Shown in pieces: positions 8,135 to 15,960 of a stretch of DNA of 64,000 nucleotides. The DNA lies in contig CAKOXK010000004.1 in assembly GCA_934130085.1 (NCBI GenBank), positions 39,083-103,082 on the forward strand, read 5' to 3'. Within the stretch, counting starts at the first letter, position 1. Each line of letters opens with the position of its first letter. Position numbers and translations under genes: made by a program. This DNA is from an uncultured Clostridia bacterium. GTDB taxonomy: Bacteria > Bacillota > Clostridia > TANB77 > CAG-508. Under the pieces are notes generated by a model, which worked only from the letters and a program-made list of their open reading frames with translations, ran no database searches and was not told the origin of the DNA.

Positions 8135-8923
8135 ATGTCTTATGAAGAAAATGATTTAACATTTAGTTCAAAAGTCGACGAACGGAAAACTAATAAGGAG
8201 GTAAAAAGTCCTACTAGATGTAAGAACAGATGGCCAAAACCTGGGAGTTTTGTTAAAATTGAAGTTTCTTCTCTTTCACTTAATGATGACTTTCTGAAAT
8301 ATATTCCCAAAAATGAAGAAGAAGAGCTGACAAAAGAAAAGATTATTAAGATAATAAAGTCAAAAAATATACGTGACTTTGAAAGACCAAATTGTGACCC
8401 TACTGTAATTGCTACAGGAGAAGGTCAATCTATGAAGGTTGAAAAAATTACGTATGAAAAAGGTAAAACCCCATATATTTATGAGAATTATGCGTGGTGG
8501 CGCAAATATGCTGAGGAGATTAACCTGAGAGTCGGAAATGATATGGAATACACGGCATTTTTGGCGGTACTTATGAAAACTCTTGTAAAGAATAGAGGTT
8601 GGACAATAAAGCATGCGTGGGAAGCAGTTTGTGTTGATTCTTCAACAATAGCAAAGGTGCGTGATAGGCAGAAGATGATATCGATTCACGGGTCATTAAA
8701 AGATCTAGATCCTACAGGTAGTAAATGTGTATGTGGATTTTATGATCTTGGTAACACCATGAAGCTTTTAGCTGATAGCAGAAATGACAAAGCATTTTGG
8801 ATTGCCGGAACATGTGCATGGGATTATCCAGCACCGATAAGTTCTACAGAAGCGTTTGCTAAGAGGTTTTCAAAAGATTGGATTCCGGGAACAGTTGGCT
8901 GGCTTGTGAGAGACATTAAGTAA
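8135..8923 (+). CDS. 262-aa protein of unknown function; parent of two partial copies
   Basis: I do not recognise a family. The start is backed by GGAGGT 9 nt upstream, and a strong terminator follows. There is no signal peptide or membrane helix. The first 35 residues are polar and the rest looks like a compact mixed fold rich in Trp (WWRKYAEEI, GWTIKHAWEAV, FWIAGTCAWDYPAP). Two Cys (CVCGF) sit near residue 205. Base composition is slightly less AT-rich than its surroundings. Two segments recur at 9066-9165 and 13585-13671 at about 97 percent identity, which suggests a transferred or duplicated gene. Its function cannot be inferred from neighbours. Confidence 0.75.
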   Translation: MSYEENDLTFSSKVDERKTNKEVKSPTRCKNRWPKPGSFVKIEVSSLSLNDDFLKYIPKNEEEELTKEKIIKIIKSKNIRDFERPNCDPTVIATGEGQSMKVEKITYEKGKTPYIYENYAWWRKYAEEINLRVGNDMEYTAFLAVLMKTLVKNRGWTIKHAWEAVCVDSSTIAKVRDRQKMISIHGSLKDLDPTGSKCVCGFYDLGNTMKLLADSRNDKAFWIAGTCAWDYPAPISSTEAFAKRFSKDWIPGTVGWLVRDIK

Positions 8924-8928
8924 CTAAT

Positions 8929-8956
8929 AAGGAGGCATCTAAATAGATGCCTCCTT
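8929..8956 (+). terminator. Terminator of the 262-aa protein gene
   Basis: A perfect 13-bp stem: arms 8929-8941 and 8944-8956 around AA, six bases after the stop codon. The copy at 13634-13661 has one arm base changed (CTCC to CACC), so its stem is broken. Confidence 0.8.
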
Positions 8957-9032
8957 CAATTTTACATAAATGTATTTATAATTTATTAAAAATATGATAA
9001 AATAAATAAAATGATTATTAGGAGATGTTATA

Positions 9033-9065
9033 GTGAATAAAGTTGCTGTAATTGGATTAGGATAT
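9033..9065 (+). pseudogene. Start of a nucleotide-sugar dehydrogenase gene, cut off after 11 codons
   Basis: A GTG with TTAGGAGA upstream reads MNKVAVIGLGY, the Rossmann start typical of UDP-glucose/GDP-mannose dehydrogenases (normally continuing VGLPLA). The next bases are a duplicated piece of the 262-aa gene, and the frame closes at 9087-9089. I see nothing else of the dehydrogenase downstream. The family call rests on a short motif. Confidence 0.5.
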
Positions 9066-9165
9066 GCTGACAAAAGAAAAGATTATTAAGATAATAAAGT
9101 CAAAAAATATATGTGATTTTGAAAGACCAAATTGTGACCCTACTGTAATTGCTACGGGAGAAGGT
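9066..9165 (+). repeat. Internal fragment copy of the 262-aa protein gene
   Basis: Corresponds to 8326-8425 with three substitutions in 100 bp and no indel, same orientation, offset 740 bp. It begins exactly where the truncated dehydrogenase start ends. The following 9166-9402 is AT-rich, and I see no gene in it. Confidence 0.95.
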
Positions 9166-9402
9166 AGAGTACAAAGTAGACAGTATGTAAGATAAAACAA
9201 TTTGAATTTTTAAAAAATATATAAATTTCAGAGTTTGAAAGAATTTTGAAATTTATTTTTTTAAGCTTGACGAAAACAAATGTTTGATATAAAATTAATA
9301 AAAATATAAATTTTGCAAGTTGATGAAAAATTTTAAAATATTATGGTATAAATAGAGTAATTAATATAACTTATAATAATAAAAAGGGGGATTGATAAAT
9401 CT

Positions 9403-10476
9403 ATGGAAGAAAAAAGATGTTTATTATGCAATAAACCATATGACTATAAATATAAAATGTTTGGAAGAGGATGCCTTGATAACATTTATGGAGAATTAGG
9501 AATACGTAAGCCACCTAGATTTGTATGGAATAAGGAATTATATTTATGTACTAAAGTTGCTTGGAAAAATCATAAATATTTCTTAAGTAAAACTAAGAAA
9601 TAAGATTTAACACAAAAATACATAGCACTAAATTATTTAAAGAATATGGACTTTGATGCATTGAGAAATATAGAAGAAAAAATGTTAAAGGATATAAAGA
9701 GTATAATGCCTTTTTCTAAAAATACTGCAGAATTAATAAAATTTTCATTAAATGATATATATAAATTATATAACTATTATCAAAGATTTGAAACAACTAT
9801 TAAAAATTTACAAAATATAGATTGGGAGAAGATAGACAAAGAAACAGCAAAAAGCCTTATAAAAAGCATAAGTTTTATATTTGATATAACTAAAAAATCA
9901 AATCCAATATCATATGCAGTATTTTATTCAATGCAATATGTATTTTGGAAAGTTGTTGTTGTAGGTGGAATATTGTGTAAAATGAAACTGTCTGCTAAAT
10001 TATTAAGTAACTCTCTATCTTTATTTGGAGAAAAACCAAATAACTTATTTATAGAAGATGATGATATAGTTGAGTTAATAACAGAAAATGAAATGTTTAA
10101 AGCTAAAATACAACAATTGATAAAAAAATATGGAGAAGGAAAAAATGAATTTATTGTAGATGATAGTGCACCTGATGAAGATATTTCTATAACATTTGAT
10201 AGCAAAGATTTACTCTTTGCACTACATAATGCTACAGTATTTGTTAAAGCACAAAAGAATGAAGATAATATATGGAAAATGGAGGTACAAATAAAAGATA
10301 CATATGACTTTACTGAATTTAAAAATTTGAAAGAATATGCAGATAATAAAGATGGAATATTAGAAGATATTTTGTCAACAACATTAAATAATCTAGCTGT
10401 AGTATCAAGTGAATATGGGGTTATAAAAATATATGACTTGGAAATAAAATTTAGAACAAAAGAAGAAAAATATTAA
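9403..10476 (+). pseudogene. Gene interrupted by an in-frame TAA: Cys-containing N-terminus plus 276-aa helical part
   Basis: Two open stretches, 9403-9603 and 9646-10476, are in the same frame and are separated only by TAA at 9601-9603. The 14 codons before the second ATG (DLTQKYIALNYLKN) read as ordinary protein. There is no ribosome binding site before 9646, whereas 9403 has AAAAAGGGGG. The simplest reading is one protein of about 357 aa with a nonsense mutation. The N-terminal 66 residues have CLLC and a later Cys (possible metal site). The remainder is helical with a hydrophobic patch near residues 150-170 of the joined protein, and no family is recognised. Readthrough or a split gene is possible. 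Confidence 0.7.
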
Positions 10477-10498
10477 ATTTTATAAGAAGGTGTTCATA

Positions 10499-11329
10499 TT
10501 GAAAAAAACAGAAATAACTAAAACAACGTCTTTGATAGTGTGTACTGTTATTATATTAGGTTTAATTATTTATATTTTCATAATAAAAGAATTTGTAAAT
10601 AAGGATAATGATTATAAAAAATTAGGACTAGAAATAAAAGAATCAAATATAGAATATAGCACAATTTATGATTATGATAAGTTGTATAAATATAAAGTGT
10701 ACAAAATAAAAAATTATTATAATAATATGGAAAAGTTTAAAAAGCAATTAGAAGATAATGAGGATTGGAGTAAAAATAAATTTTATGAATACATAATGTC
10801 AAAGTTTTGTGAAATTAAAGATGATGAAAATATTAAAATTGACAGAGAAAATCTATATTATTATCATAAAAATGGAGCTTATGCTATTTTTGATTTGAAG
10901 AATGCAAAATTATATTATTTTGAAAACAGCATTTGGAATAACCATAAAGAGTATAGTAATATTTTAGGCATAGAAACAAAAAAATATAATGCGAGAGAAA
11001 TATATAGTGTTAGAGGAGGACCACAAAATGATGGCTTAGACTATTATGTATATGAATTTTCAAAAGAAAGAGGCCAAGATATAGTAAAAAATCTAGATAA
11101 TGATTCTAAATGGAGCAAAGATAAATTAGAAGATAAAATATTAAATAATTATACATACAACAAAGAAATACTTGAGATTAAAAACGGATATTACCATTAT
11201 GAACTAGTATGTAGAACGAGAGATGAAGATAAAAAGAAAAATGTTACTAAAGAAAATGCAACAGGTTGTGAAATAGGTGTTTATGATGCTGACAAGAATA
11301 TCTTATATTATTATTGGCAAAGTATATAA
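10499..11329 (+). CDS. Membrane-anchored protein of unknown function
   Basis: 276 aa. I choose TTG at 10499 because AAGAAGGTG ends 6 nt before it; an in-frame GTG at 10490 overlaps that site. One N-terminal helix (about residues 9-30) anchors the protein. The rest is a polar, Lys/Tyr/Asn-rich exported part. Two similar segments seem present: KNYYNNMEKFKKQLEDNEDW and, later, FSKERGQDIVKNLDNDSKW, each followed by SKxKxxxxI. This suggests an internal duplication. It lies 22 bp after the interrupted gene and probably shares its transcript. No function is suggested. Confidence 0.65.
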   Translation: MKKTEITKTTSLIVCTVIILGLIIYIFIIKEFVNKDNDYKKLGLEIKESNIEYSTIYDYDKLYKYKVYKIKNYYNNMEKFKKQLEDNEDWSKNKFYEYIMSKFCEIKDDENIKIDRENLYYYHKNGAYAIFDLKNAKLYYFENSIWNNHKEYSNILGIETKKYNAREIYSVRGGPQNDGLDYYVYEFSKERGQDIVKNLDNDSKWSKDKLEDKILNNYTYNKEILEIKNGYYHYELVCRTRDEDKKKNVTKENATGCEIGVYDADKNILYYYWQSI

Positions 11330-11373
11330 TAAAATAAAGAAAAATTTTAAATTTGTGAAAGGTATTTTACGTA

Positions 11374-11545
11374 ATGGACAATGGATTAAATGAGCAAAAT
11401 AATTTTATAATGTATACAACAGATGATGGACAAGTTGATATTGAAGTGAGATTAGAAGAGGAAATGTATGGCTTACTCAAAATTCAATGGCTGAATTATT
11501 TGATACTACGAAACAAAATATAAGTTTACATAACAACAACAATAG
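11374..11545 (+). pseudogene. RhuM-family N-terminal remnant, frameshifted and truncated
   Basis: The first frame reads NNFIMYTTDDGQVDIEVRLE, the normal beginning of RhuM-type proteins. After a one-base loss near 11470 the next frame continues VWLTQNSMAELFDTTKQNIS, the family's helix-turn-helix-like hallmark. The similarity stops near 11540, so only about 55-60 of some 300 residues remain. RhuM genes are common in mobile islands, which fits the broken surroundings. I am confident in the family and in the frameshift, and certain that the gene is dead as written. Confidence 0.8.
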
Positions 11546-11550
11546 TATTT

Positions 11551-12000
11551 ATTTCAAGAATAGCAAGATTGGTAGGAAATACAATTTTTGGAAAGTTATA
11601 TTTAAAAATAAAAGACAAAATGAGTATAATATTAACAATATGCTTAAGTATGGCATTTTTCTTATTGATTATTGGACATTTTTTAAATATTTCATTTATA
11701 TATAAAGTTATAATCATGTCATTAGGATTTTTCTTAATACTTGCAACTAGAGATTCTTTCCAAGTATATATAGAAGATGTTGCATTGAGTATATCAAATA
11801 AGGAAGAACAACAAAAAATAATGATAGATATTGAGGTATATCGAAAATGAGGTACATTAATTTTAAGTGCAATATTTACTCTAATTTTAATTAAATATGA
11901 GTTAATTGTAATAGAATTTATATTATTAGCTTTAAGCATTATAGAGATAGTTATTAATAAAAAATTGTGCGATAAATTGGAAAAAATAAATGAAAAATAG
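11551..12000 (+). pseudogene. C-terminal remnant of a multi-pass permease (MFS-like) with in-frame TGA
   Basis: A frame beginning without its own start reads through several hydrophobic helices (SIILTICLSMAFFLLIIGHF; IIMSLGFFLILA), then RDSFQVYIEDVALSISNKEE. After a TGA at 11848-11850 it continues in frame with more helices to TAG at 11998-12000. The layout looks like the C-terminal part of an MFS-type transporter; that assignment is inference. It is joined directly to the RhuM remnant. There are thus at least two lesions: loss of the N-terminal half and the stop. Confidence 0.5.
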
Positions 12001-12040
12001 AAGAAAGCAAGCCTATCGTAGTGATAGACCTGCTCTTTTT

Positions 12041-12433
12041 TTACTTTGGATTATAAATGCTTTTCTCAATTTCTGCCATACATTCATTAGCAATACTTGC
12101 AACTGAAGACCATGAGCCAATCTGCTGTGATAACGGCTTTACCATATTATACAGTTCAGAAATGGTCTGTAATGCCTCAGCCTTGCTAGAACTATAGGTA
12201 TTGAGTTGCTTTTGAAAGTGTTTTGCTGTTTCATCTGAAGAATCAACATTCTTGAATTGATTATACACTTCTTTCCTAAATCCTTTTTGAGAGTATGTTC
12301 CTTTGTTTACAAAAGTCTTCAAATTTTCCAAAATATTTGCTAACTTTGTAAAAGGATCATTGCTCTGTTTGTTAGGATTTTGCATTGCATCCATCATCCG
12401 TTTTTGATAATCATCAAATCTTTTTGTATCCAT
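12041..12433 (-). CDS. Orphan 130-aa soluble helical protein
   Basis: A - strand gene with AGGAGGT 7 nt before its ATG and a consensus promoter on the same strand. The product is entirely helical and polar (MDTKRFDDYQKRMMDAMQNP...), with no membrane segment, and could be an all-alpha bundle. I do not recognise the family. It sits alone, opposite to everything around it, between the permease remnant and a small exported protein. An imperfect hairpin at 12004-12040 lies beyond its stop. Because its reading frame and signals are intact among pseudogenes, it may be useful to the host or to a mobile element. Confidence 0.75.
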   Translation of the reverse strand: MDTKRFDDYQKRMMDAMQNPNKQSNDPFTKLANILENLKTFVNKGTYSQKGFRKEVYNQFKNVDSSDETAKHFQKQLNTYSSSKAEALQTISELYNMVKPLSQQIGSWSSVASIANECMAEIEKSIYNPK

Positions 12434-12490
12434 ATTGTAACCTCCTAAAATGCATTAATATACCGGATAAACTACCAAAAATCTAATTAT

Positions 12491-12520
12491 ATTATAGCAC
12501 AATTTTATGTAAAATGTCAA
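12491..12520 (-). promoter_or_regulatory. Promoter of the 130-aa - strand gene
   Basis: On the - strand, TTGACA (12520-12515), 18-bp spacer and TATAAT (12496-12491) lie 58 bp upstream of the ATG. Confidence 0.8.
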
Positions 12521-12574
12521 AAGATATAATTACACTTCTCAACGATAACTTACATAGATAGGGCAGGTAATTAG

Positions 12575-12604
12575 TTGAAAATTATCTGTCCTTTGTGATA
12601 TAAT
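12575..12604 (+). promoter_or_regulatory. Promoter with overlapping inverted repeat upstream of the 162-aa protein
   Basis: TTGAAA (12575-12580), 18-bp spacer, TATAAT (12599-12604). An imperfect inverted repeat (GGGCAGGTAATT at 12561-12572, AATTATCTGTCC at 12580-12591) surrounds the -35 box and could be an operator. Confidence 0.6.
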
Positions 12605-12662
12605 GCAAACAATAATTAGTAAATTATCGCTTGGATTGAGTTTATGAAATGAGAGGTGTTTT

Positions 12663-13151
12663 ATGAAAAAGAAAGTAATAATAGTAGTATTAATTATAGT
12701 TTTAATGATTTTATTAGTTCCAATACCTTTTAAATTAAGAGATGGTGGTACAGTAGAATGGAGGTCTTTAACTTATTCAATAGCCAATGTTCATAGTATT
12801 TATGCAGTTGGAAATGAAAGTAATAAGTATGAGTTAGGATATAAAGAAGGAATAGTAATAAAAATCTTTAATATGACAGTTTATAACAATACAAAGTATA
12901 GTTTTAAAGAAGAATTTGCAATTATAGACAACAGTAAAGAATTTGACTGTAACAACATTGAAGAAGAAATTTATAGAGATGATGAATATATTTATTATTT
13001 ACCTTGTGAGAAAAGTCAGTATATAAAAGTAATATATGCACCTAATGAATACCAAGAGGGCTTAAAATCATCACTTGCAGAGGGAAATATTAAAATAAGT
13101 GATTTAGATAAATTTAATATTGAATATATAAAAAAAGAAATTACAAATTAG
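12663..13151 (+). CDS. Small exported, membrane-anchored protein
   Basis: 162 aa. GAGAGGTG precedes the ATG. An N-terminal hydrophobic helix (residues 4-24) is followed by PIPFKLRDGGTVEWRSLTYS, a pattern I have seen in small clostridial exported proteins of unknown function. Two Cys (DCNN and LPCEKS) could form a disulfide outside the cell. It has its own promoter and no obvious partners, so it looks monocistronic. After it, 13152-13326 has no gene. Confidence 0.65.
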   Translation: MKKKVIIVVLIIVLMILLVPIPFKLRDGGTVEWRSLTYSIANVHSIYAVGNESNKYELGYKEGIVIKIFNMTVYNNTKYSFKEEFAIIDNSKEFDCNNIEEEIYRDDEYIYYLPCEKSQYIKVIYAPNEYQEGLKSSLAEGNIKISDLDKFNIEYIKKEITN

Positions 13152-13326
13152 AAACAGAAATTACAATTTTCATTGATATTTTAACAATTAAAATAGATAT
13201 TATATGTGAGTTAAAATATTTATGAACAAATGAGTACACATTTAAAAAATTCAAAAAAATTCTAAAATAAGGGAGAATTTTTATAAGAAAACAGATGTAT
13301 ATATAGTATAGGGAGAGTGAGTTGAT

Positions 13327-13440
13327 ATGAGTGAAACTTTCAAAATCAATATATACTTCGATGAAAAAGGAGAAGAATTAGAAGGAGTAATAAAACACTT
13401 AATAATTAATATCTTAAAGAAAGATATTTTTGAGCATTAA
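13327..13440 (+). CDS. Small 37-aa protein
   Basis: ATG at 13327 with GGGAGAGTGAG upstream. The product MSETFKINIYFDEKGEELEG and on is charged and soluble. Codon choice looks like real coding sequence. I recall similar small proteins near mobile-element genes in Clostridia, but cannot verify it. It may itself be a truncated gene. Confidence 0.45.
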   Translation: MSETFKINIYFDEKGEELEGVIKHLIINILKKDIFEH

Positions 13441-13481
13441 ACTTTTATTCAAAATAAGATATAATAAAAATTAAATTCAAA

Positions 13482-13628
13482 TTGTTTTTATCAAGAGATG
13501 ATATCGAAAAAATAAAAAGTGTTATACAAGAATTTTTGAGTCTAAATAAGCCAACATCAGAAATTATGAAAGTAATTATCAATAGGATTTCGGGAACAGT
13601 TGGCTGGCTTGTGAGAGACATTAAGTAA
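13482..13628 (+). pseudogene. Chimeric remnant ending in the C-terminus of the 262-aa protein
   Basis: An open frame without a good start reads SRDDIEKIKSVIQEFLSLNK and then passes in frame, at about 13585, into SGTVGWLVRDIK, the last 12 residues of the 262-aa protein. A coding fragment of unknown origin has thus been joined to the duplicated 3' end. Confidence 0.45.
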
Positions 13629-13671
13629 CTAATAAGGAGGCATCTAAATAGATGCCACCTTCAATTTTACA
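13585..13671 (+). repeat. 3'-end copy of the 262-aa protein gene including its terminator
   Basis: Matches 8880-8966 with two substitutions in 87 bp, same orientation, offset 4705 bp. One substitution breaks the terminator stem, as expected for a copy under no selection. Confidence 0.95.
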
Positions 13672-13732
13672 AAAAAGATTGATTTTAGTAATGTATTTGT
13701 TTTATAATTAAGATATTAAAAAGGAGGCAACG

Positions 13733-13906
13733 ATGAAGCAAAAATTTCTTAAAGATCTTGGTATAGATATTGACGACGCAACAGAAGACACATTAAAGCA
13801 ATTCGATTTAAATGGATTTCTTGATCAAATAAGTGATAACAGATTAAAAGAAAAAGACGAAAAAGTTGAAGAGTTAAAGAAAGATATTGAAAATGAAGAA
13901 AAATGA
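13733..13906 (+). CDS. Small acidic 57-aa protein upstream of rlmD
   Basis: AAAAAGGAGGC precedes the ATG. The product MKQKFLKDLGIDIDDATEDT and on ends in a Lys/Glu-rich helix and is soluble. Its last codons overlap the start of rlmD (ATG 13893), so it may couple translation of rlmD. No family is recognised. Confidence 0.6.
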   Translation: MKQKFLKDLGIDIDDATEDTLKQFDLNGFLDQISDNRLKEKDEKVEELKKDIENEEK

Positions 13907-15230
13907 TGAATATATTGTAGATATAATTGATTATGGTGCAAATGGTGAAGGTATTGCGAAAATTGATGGCTTCACTATTTTTGTTACTGGTGCACTTAAA
14001 GGAGAAAAATGCAGAATAATAATTTTGAAAGTTAATAAAAATTATGGATTCGGCAAAGTTAAAGAAATAATAGAGAGTTCTAAAAAAAGAGCAGAGGCAG
14101 ATTGTAAAACATATCCAAGATGTGGAGGATGCTCTTTAAGACATATAAAATATAGTGAAACTTTAAAAATAAAAAATGAAAAAGTGCTTAATTTAATTAA
14201 TAAAACATTTGGCAAGGATAGCAAAATTAAAATTAATCAAACAGTTGGAATGGATGAACCATTTTACTACAGAAATAAAGCAATATTTCCCATAAGTGAA
14301 GATAGACACCCAGGAATATTTGCATCAAGAAGTCACAATGTTATCCCATTTGACAAATGCAAAATCCAAACAGAATTGTCACAAAAGATAGCAAAATATG
14401 TATGTGATAATTGGAAAAGTAGTATATATGATGAAAGCAAGAATAAAGGGTGTCTCAGAAATATAATGATAAGAGAAGCATTTAAAACAAATGAGGTAAT
14501 GCTTGTACTTGTAGAAAATAATTACTTAAACGATGCTTTAGACATTGAAAAATTAATTCAAAAATTTCCAATGATAAAAACCGTAGTTGTAAATATAAAC
14601 AATCAAATTACAAATGTAGTTTTGACAAATGAAAATATTGTGTTATATGGAGATGGATATATAACAGATATATTAAAAGATAAGAAGTTTAAAATATCTC
14701 CTAATTCATTTTATCAAGTAAACCCTGTCCAAACAGTAAAAATATATGATTTAGCGATAGAGAAAGCAAACCTTAACAAGAACGATATTTTATGTGATTT
14801 GTATTGTGGTATTGGAACAATTGGAATATTTTCATCAGACAAAGTAAAAAAAGTATATGGAATTGAGATAGTAGAGCAAGCCGTTGAAAATGCTAAAGAA
14901 AACGCAAAGATTAACAACATAAAAAATATAGAATTCATAAATGGAGATGTAGAATATGCATTTGATGAATTGCTAAAAAAGAACATAAAGCCAAATGCTG
15001 TAATAGTAGATCCACCTAGGAAAGGATTAGACAAAAAAACCATACAAAATTTAAAAGAATTAAAGCTTGAAAAAATTATATATGTAAGTTGCTCACCAGA
15101 AACATTAGTGCGTGACTTAAAAGAATTAAGCGAGGTATATCAAATAAAAGAAATAACACCAATCGATAATTTTCCATATACATCACACGTTGAGTGCGTT
15201 ACGGTGCTATATGCGAAAGAAACCCTGTAA
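13893..15230 (+). CDS. rlmD: 23S rRNA (uracil-5-)-methyltransferase RlmD/RumA family
   Basis: SAM-dependent enzyme that makes 5-methyluridine in 23S rRNA. 445 aa from ATG 13893; an upstream TTG at 13887 is less likely. The N-terminal TRAM domain (about 1-60) is followed by four cysteines for an Fe-S cluster (CKTYPRCGGC, with a later Cys). The SAM site is LCDLYCGIGTIGIF (about residue 295). The catalytic segment is VSCSPETLVRDL near residue 400, with DPPRKGLD just before. The C-terminal tail SHVECVTVLYAKETL begins at 15186. Three more variants of this tail lie downstream at intervals of 0.26-7.6 kb, so the 3' end of this gene is very probably an integration site and this tail was probably brought in by an element. 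Confidence 0.92.
   Translation: MKKNDEYIVDIIDYGANGEGIAKIDGFTIFVTGALKGEKCRIIILKVNKNYGFGKVKEIIESSKKRAEADCKTYPRCGGCSLRHIKYSETLKIKNEKVLNLINKTFGKDSKIKINQTVGMDEPFYYRNKAIFPISEDRHPGIFASRSHNVIPFDKCKIQTELSQKIAKYVCDNWKSSIYDESKNKGCLRNIMIREAFKTNEVMLVLVENNYLNDALDIEKLIQKFPMIKTVVVNINNQITNVVLTNENIVLYGDGYITDILKDKKFKISPNSFYQVNPVQTVKIYDLAIEKANLNKNDILCDLYCGIGTIGIFSSDKVKKVYGIEIVEQAVENAKENAKINNIKNIEFINGDVEYAFDELLKKNIKPNAVIVDPPRKGLDKKTIQNLKELKLEKIIYVSCSPETLVRDLKELSEVYQIKEITPIDNFPYTSHVECVTVLYAKETL
15186..15230 (+). other. attL-like rlmD tail A (current rlmD 3' end)
   Basis: Encodes HVECVTVLYAKETL. It shares the core TGAGTGCGT with tail B and the HVEC coding pattern with tails C and D. In this reading it is the left junction of the accreted elements. 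Confidence 0.65.
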
Positions 15231-15334
15231 TCCTTGAATTTACTGCATTTCACAGATTTTACACTTTTGAGCCAAAAGCCACTTTTGGAACAAAAAAAGA
15301 AGAAATTGATAGAATTTTTGTTAAAGTAGAGTTC

Positions 15335-15449
15335 AACCTAGAATGTGGAAACATATAAAATTATAAAAAATTAAAAATTTTTTTTGATATAATATGTTCC
15401 TATGCGACATACAATTCTAGTATGATATGTTCCTAACCAACAAACAAGG
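15335..15449 (+). repeat. Element-end sequence, copy 1
   Basis: Starts with AACCTAGAATGTGGAAACAT and runs to TATGTTCCTATGCGACA and a second TATGTTCCTAACCAAC just before tail B. The same pair of blocks recurs at 15598-15680, and the TATGTTCCTA block recurs (as CTATGTTCCTAAGTAGC and CTATGTCCCTAAGCGACC) just before tail C. These look like recombinase binding regions at element ends. Apart from these blocks and tail B, I see no gene between 15231 and 15960. Confidence 0.5.
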
Positions 15450-15485
15450 AGCATTGAGTGCGTGTCAGTGCTATGTAAAAGATAA
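15450..15485 (+). other. rlmD tail B (displaced C-terminus)
   Basis: Encodes S-IECVSVLCKR-stop, an rlmD-like C-terminus with no gene in front of it. Bases 15450-15475 closely parallel 15186-15212. I read it as the right junction of a short, nearly deleted element. Confidence 0.6.
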
Positions 15486-15597
15486 ACTTCAAGACCATTG
15501 AATTTAAAGACTTATATTAATTTATTGTTTTGTATAAAAAGCATAATACCTTTAAATAATTTAAGTATAATGATAAAAAAATCTTAAAAAATAGTGT

Positions 15598-15680
15598 AAC
15601 CTAGAATGTGGAAACATATAAGAAAAACTAGGAAATAAGAATATATTTTTTTTAACCTCTTATATGTTCCTATGCGACAA
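15598..15680 (+). repeat. Element-end sequence, copy 2, with inverted repeat
   Basis: Repeats AACCTAGAATGTGGAAACAT and TATGTTCCTATGCGACA of copy 1. Here AACATATAAG (15612-15621) and CTTATATGTT form a perfect 10-bp inverted repeat flanking a T-rich middle. Confidence 0.55.
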
Positions 15681-15916
15681 TAACCATCTTCGCTTTGCGA
15701 AATGGGAATATAACAATTAAATAAATACCTATATAAGTAATAGATAGTGGAATCTATAAAATCCACAAAATAAAAATTTTAAAGGTAGAGAATAAAGGGA
15801 AAGTTAATTATTAATGAAGAATAGAGGGAGAATACTTTATTCTTTATTTTTTTGTAAAGAAAAAATAACTACAAGCGAAAACACTACGCTTGCAGTTATT
15901 AAAGTATACATAAAAC

Positions 15917-15945
15917 TTGAAAAAATTGGAAAATTCTGCTATAAT
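15917..15945 (+). promoter_or_regulatory. Consensus promoter before the 45-aa protein
   Basis: TTGAAA (15917-15922), 17-bp spacer, TATAAT (15940-15945). It lies 15 bp before the ATG at 15961 and rules out an upstream start at 15814. Confidence 0.75.
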
Positions 15946-15960
15946 ATGGGCAGGGGAAAG

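Noticed and set aside
15584..15766. A 60-aa - strand ORF in the rlmD island
   Set aside because: It overlaps the duplicated element-end blocks, has no start signal and shows no coding character.
15814..15960. Longer N-terminus for the 45-aa protein
   Set aside because: A consensus promoter lies inside this stretch and a good ribosome binding site lies before ATG 15961, so the upstream codons cannot be translated from that transcript.
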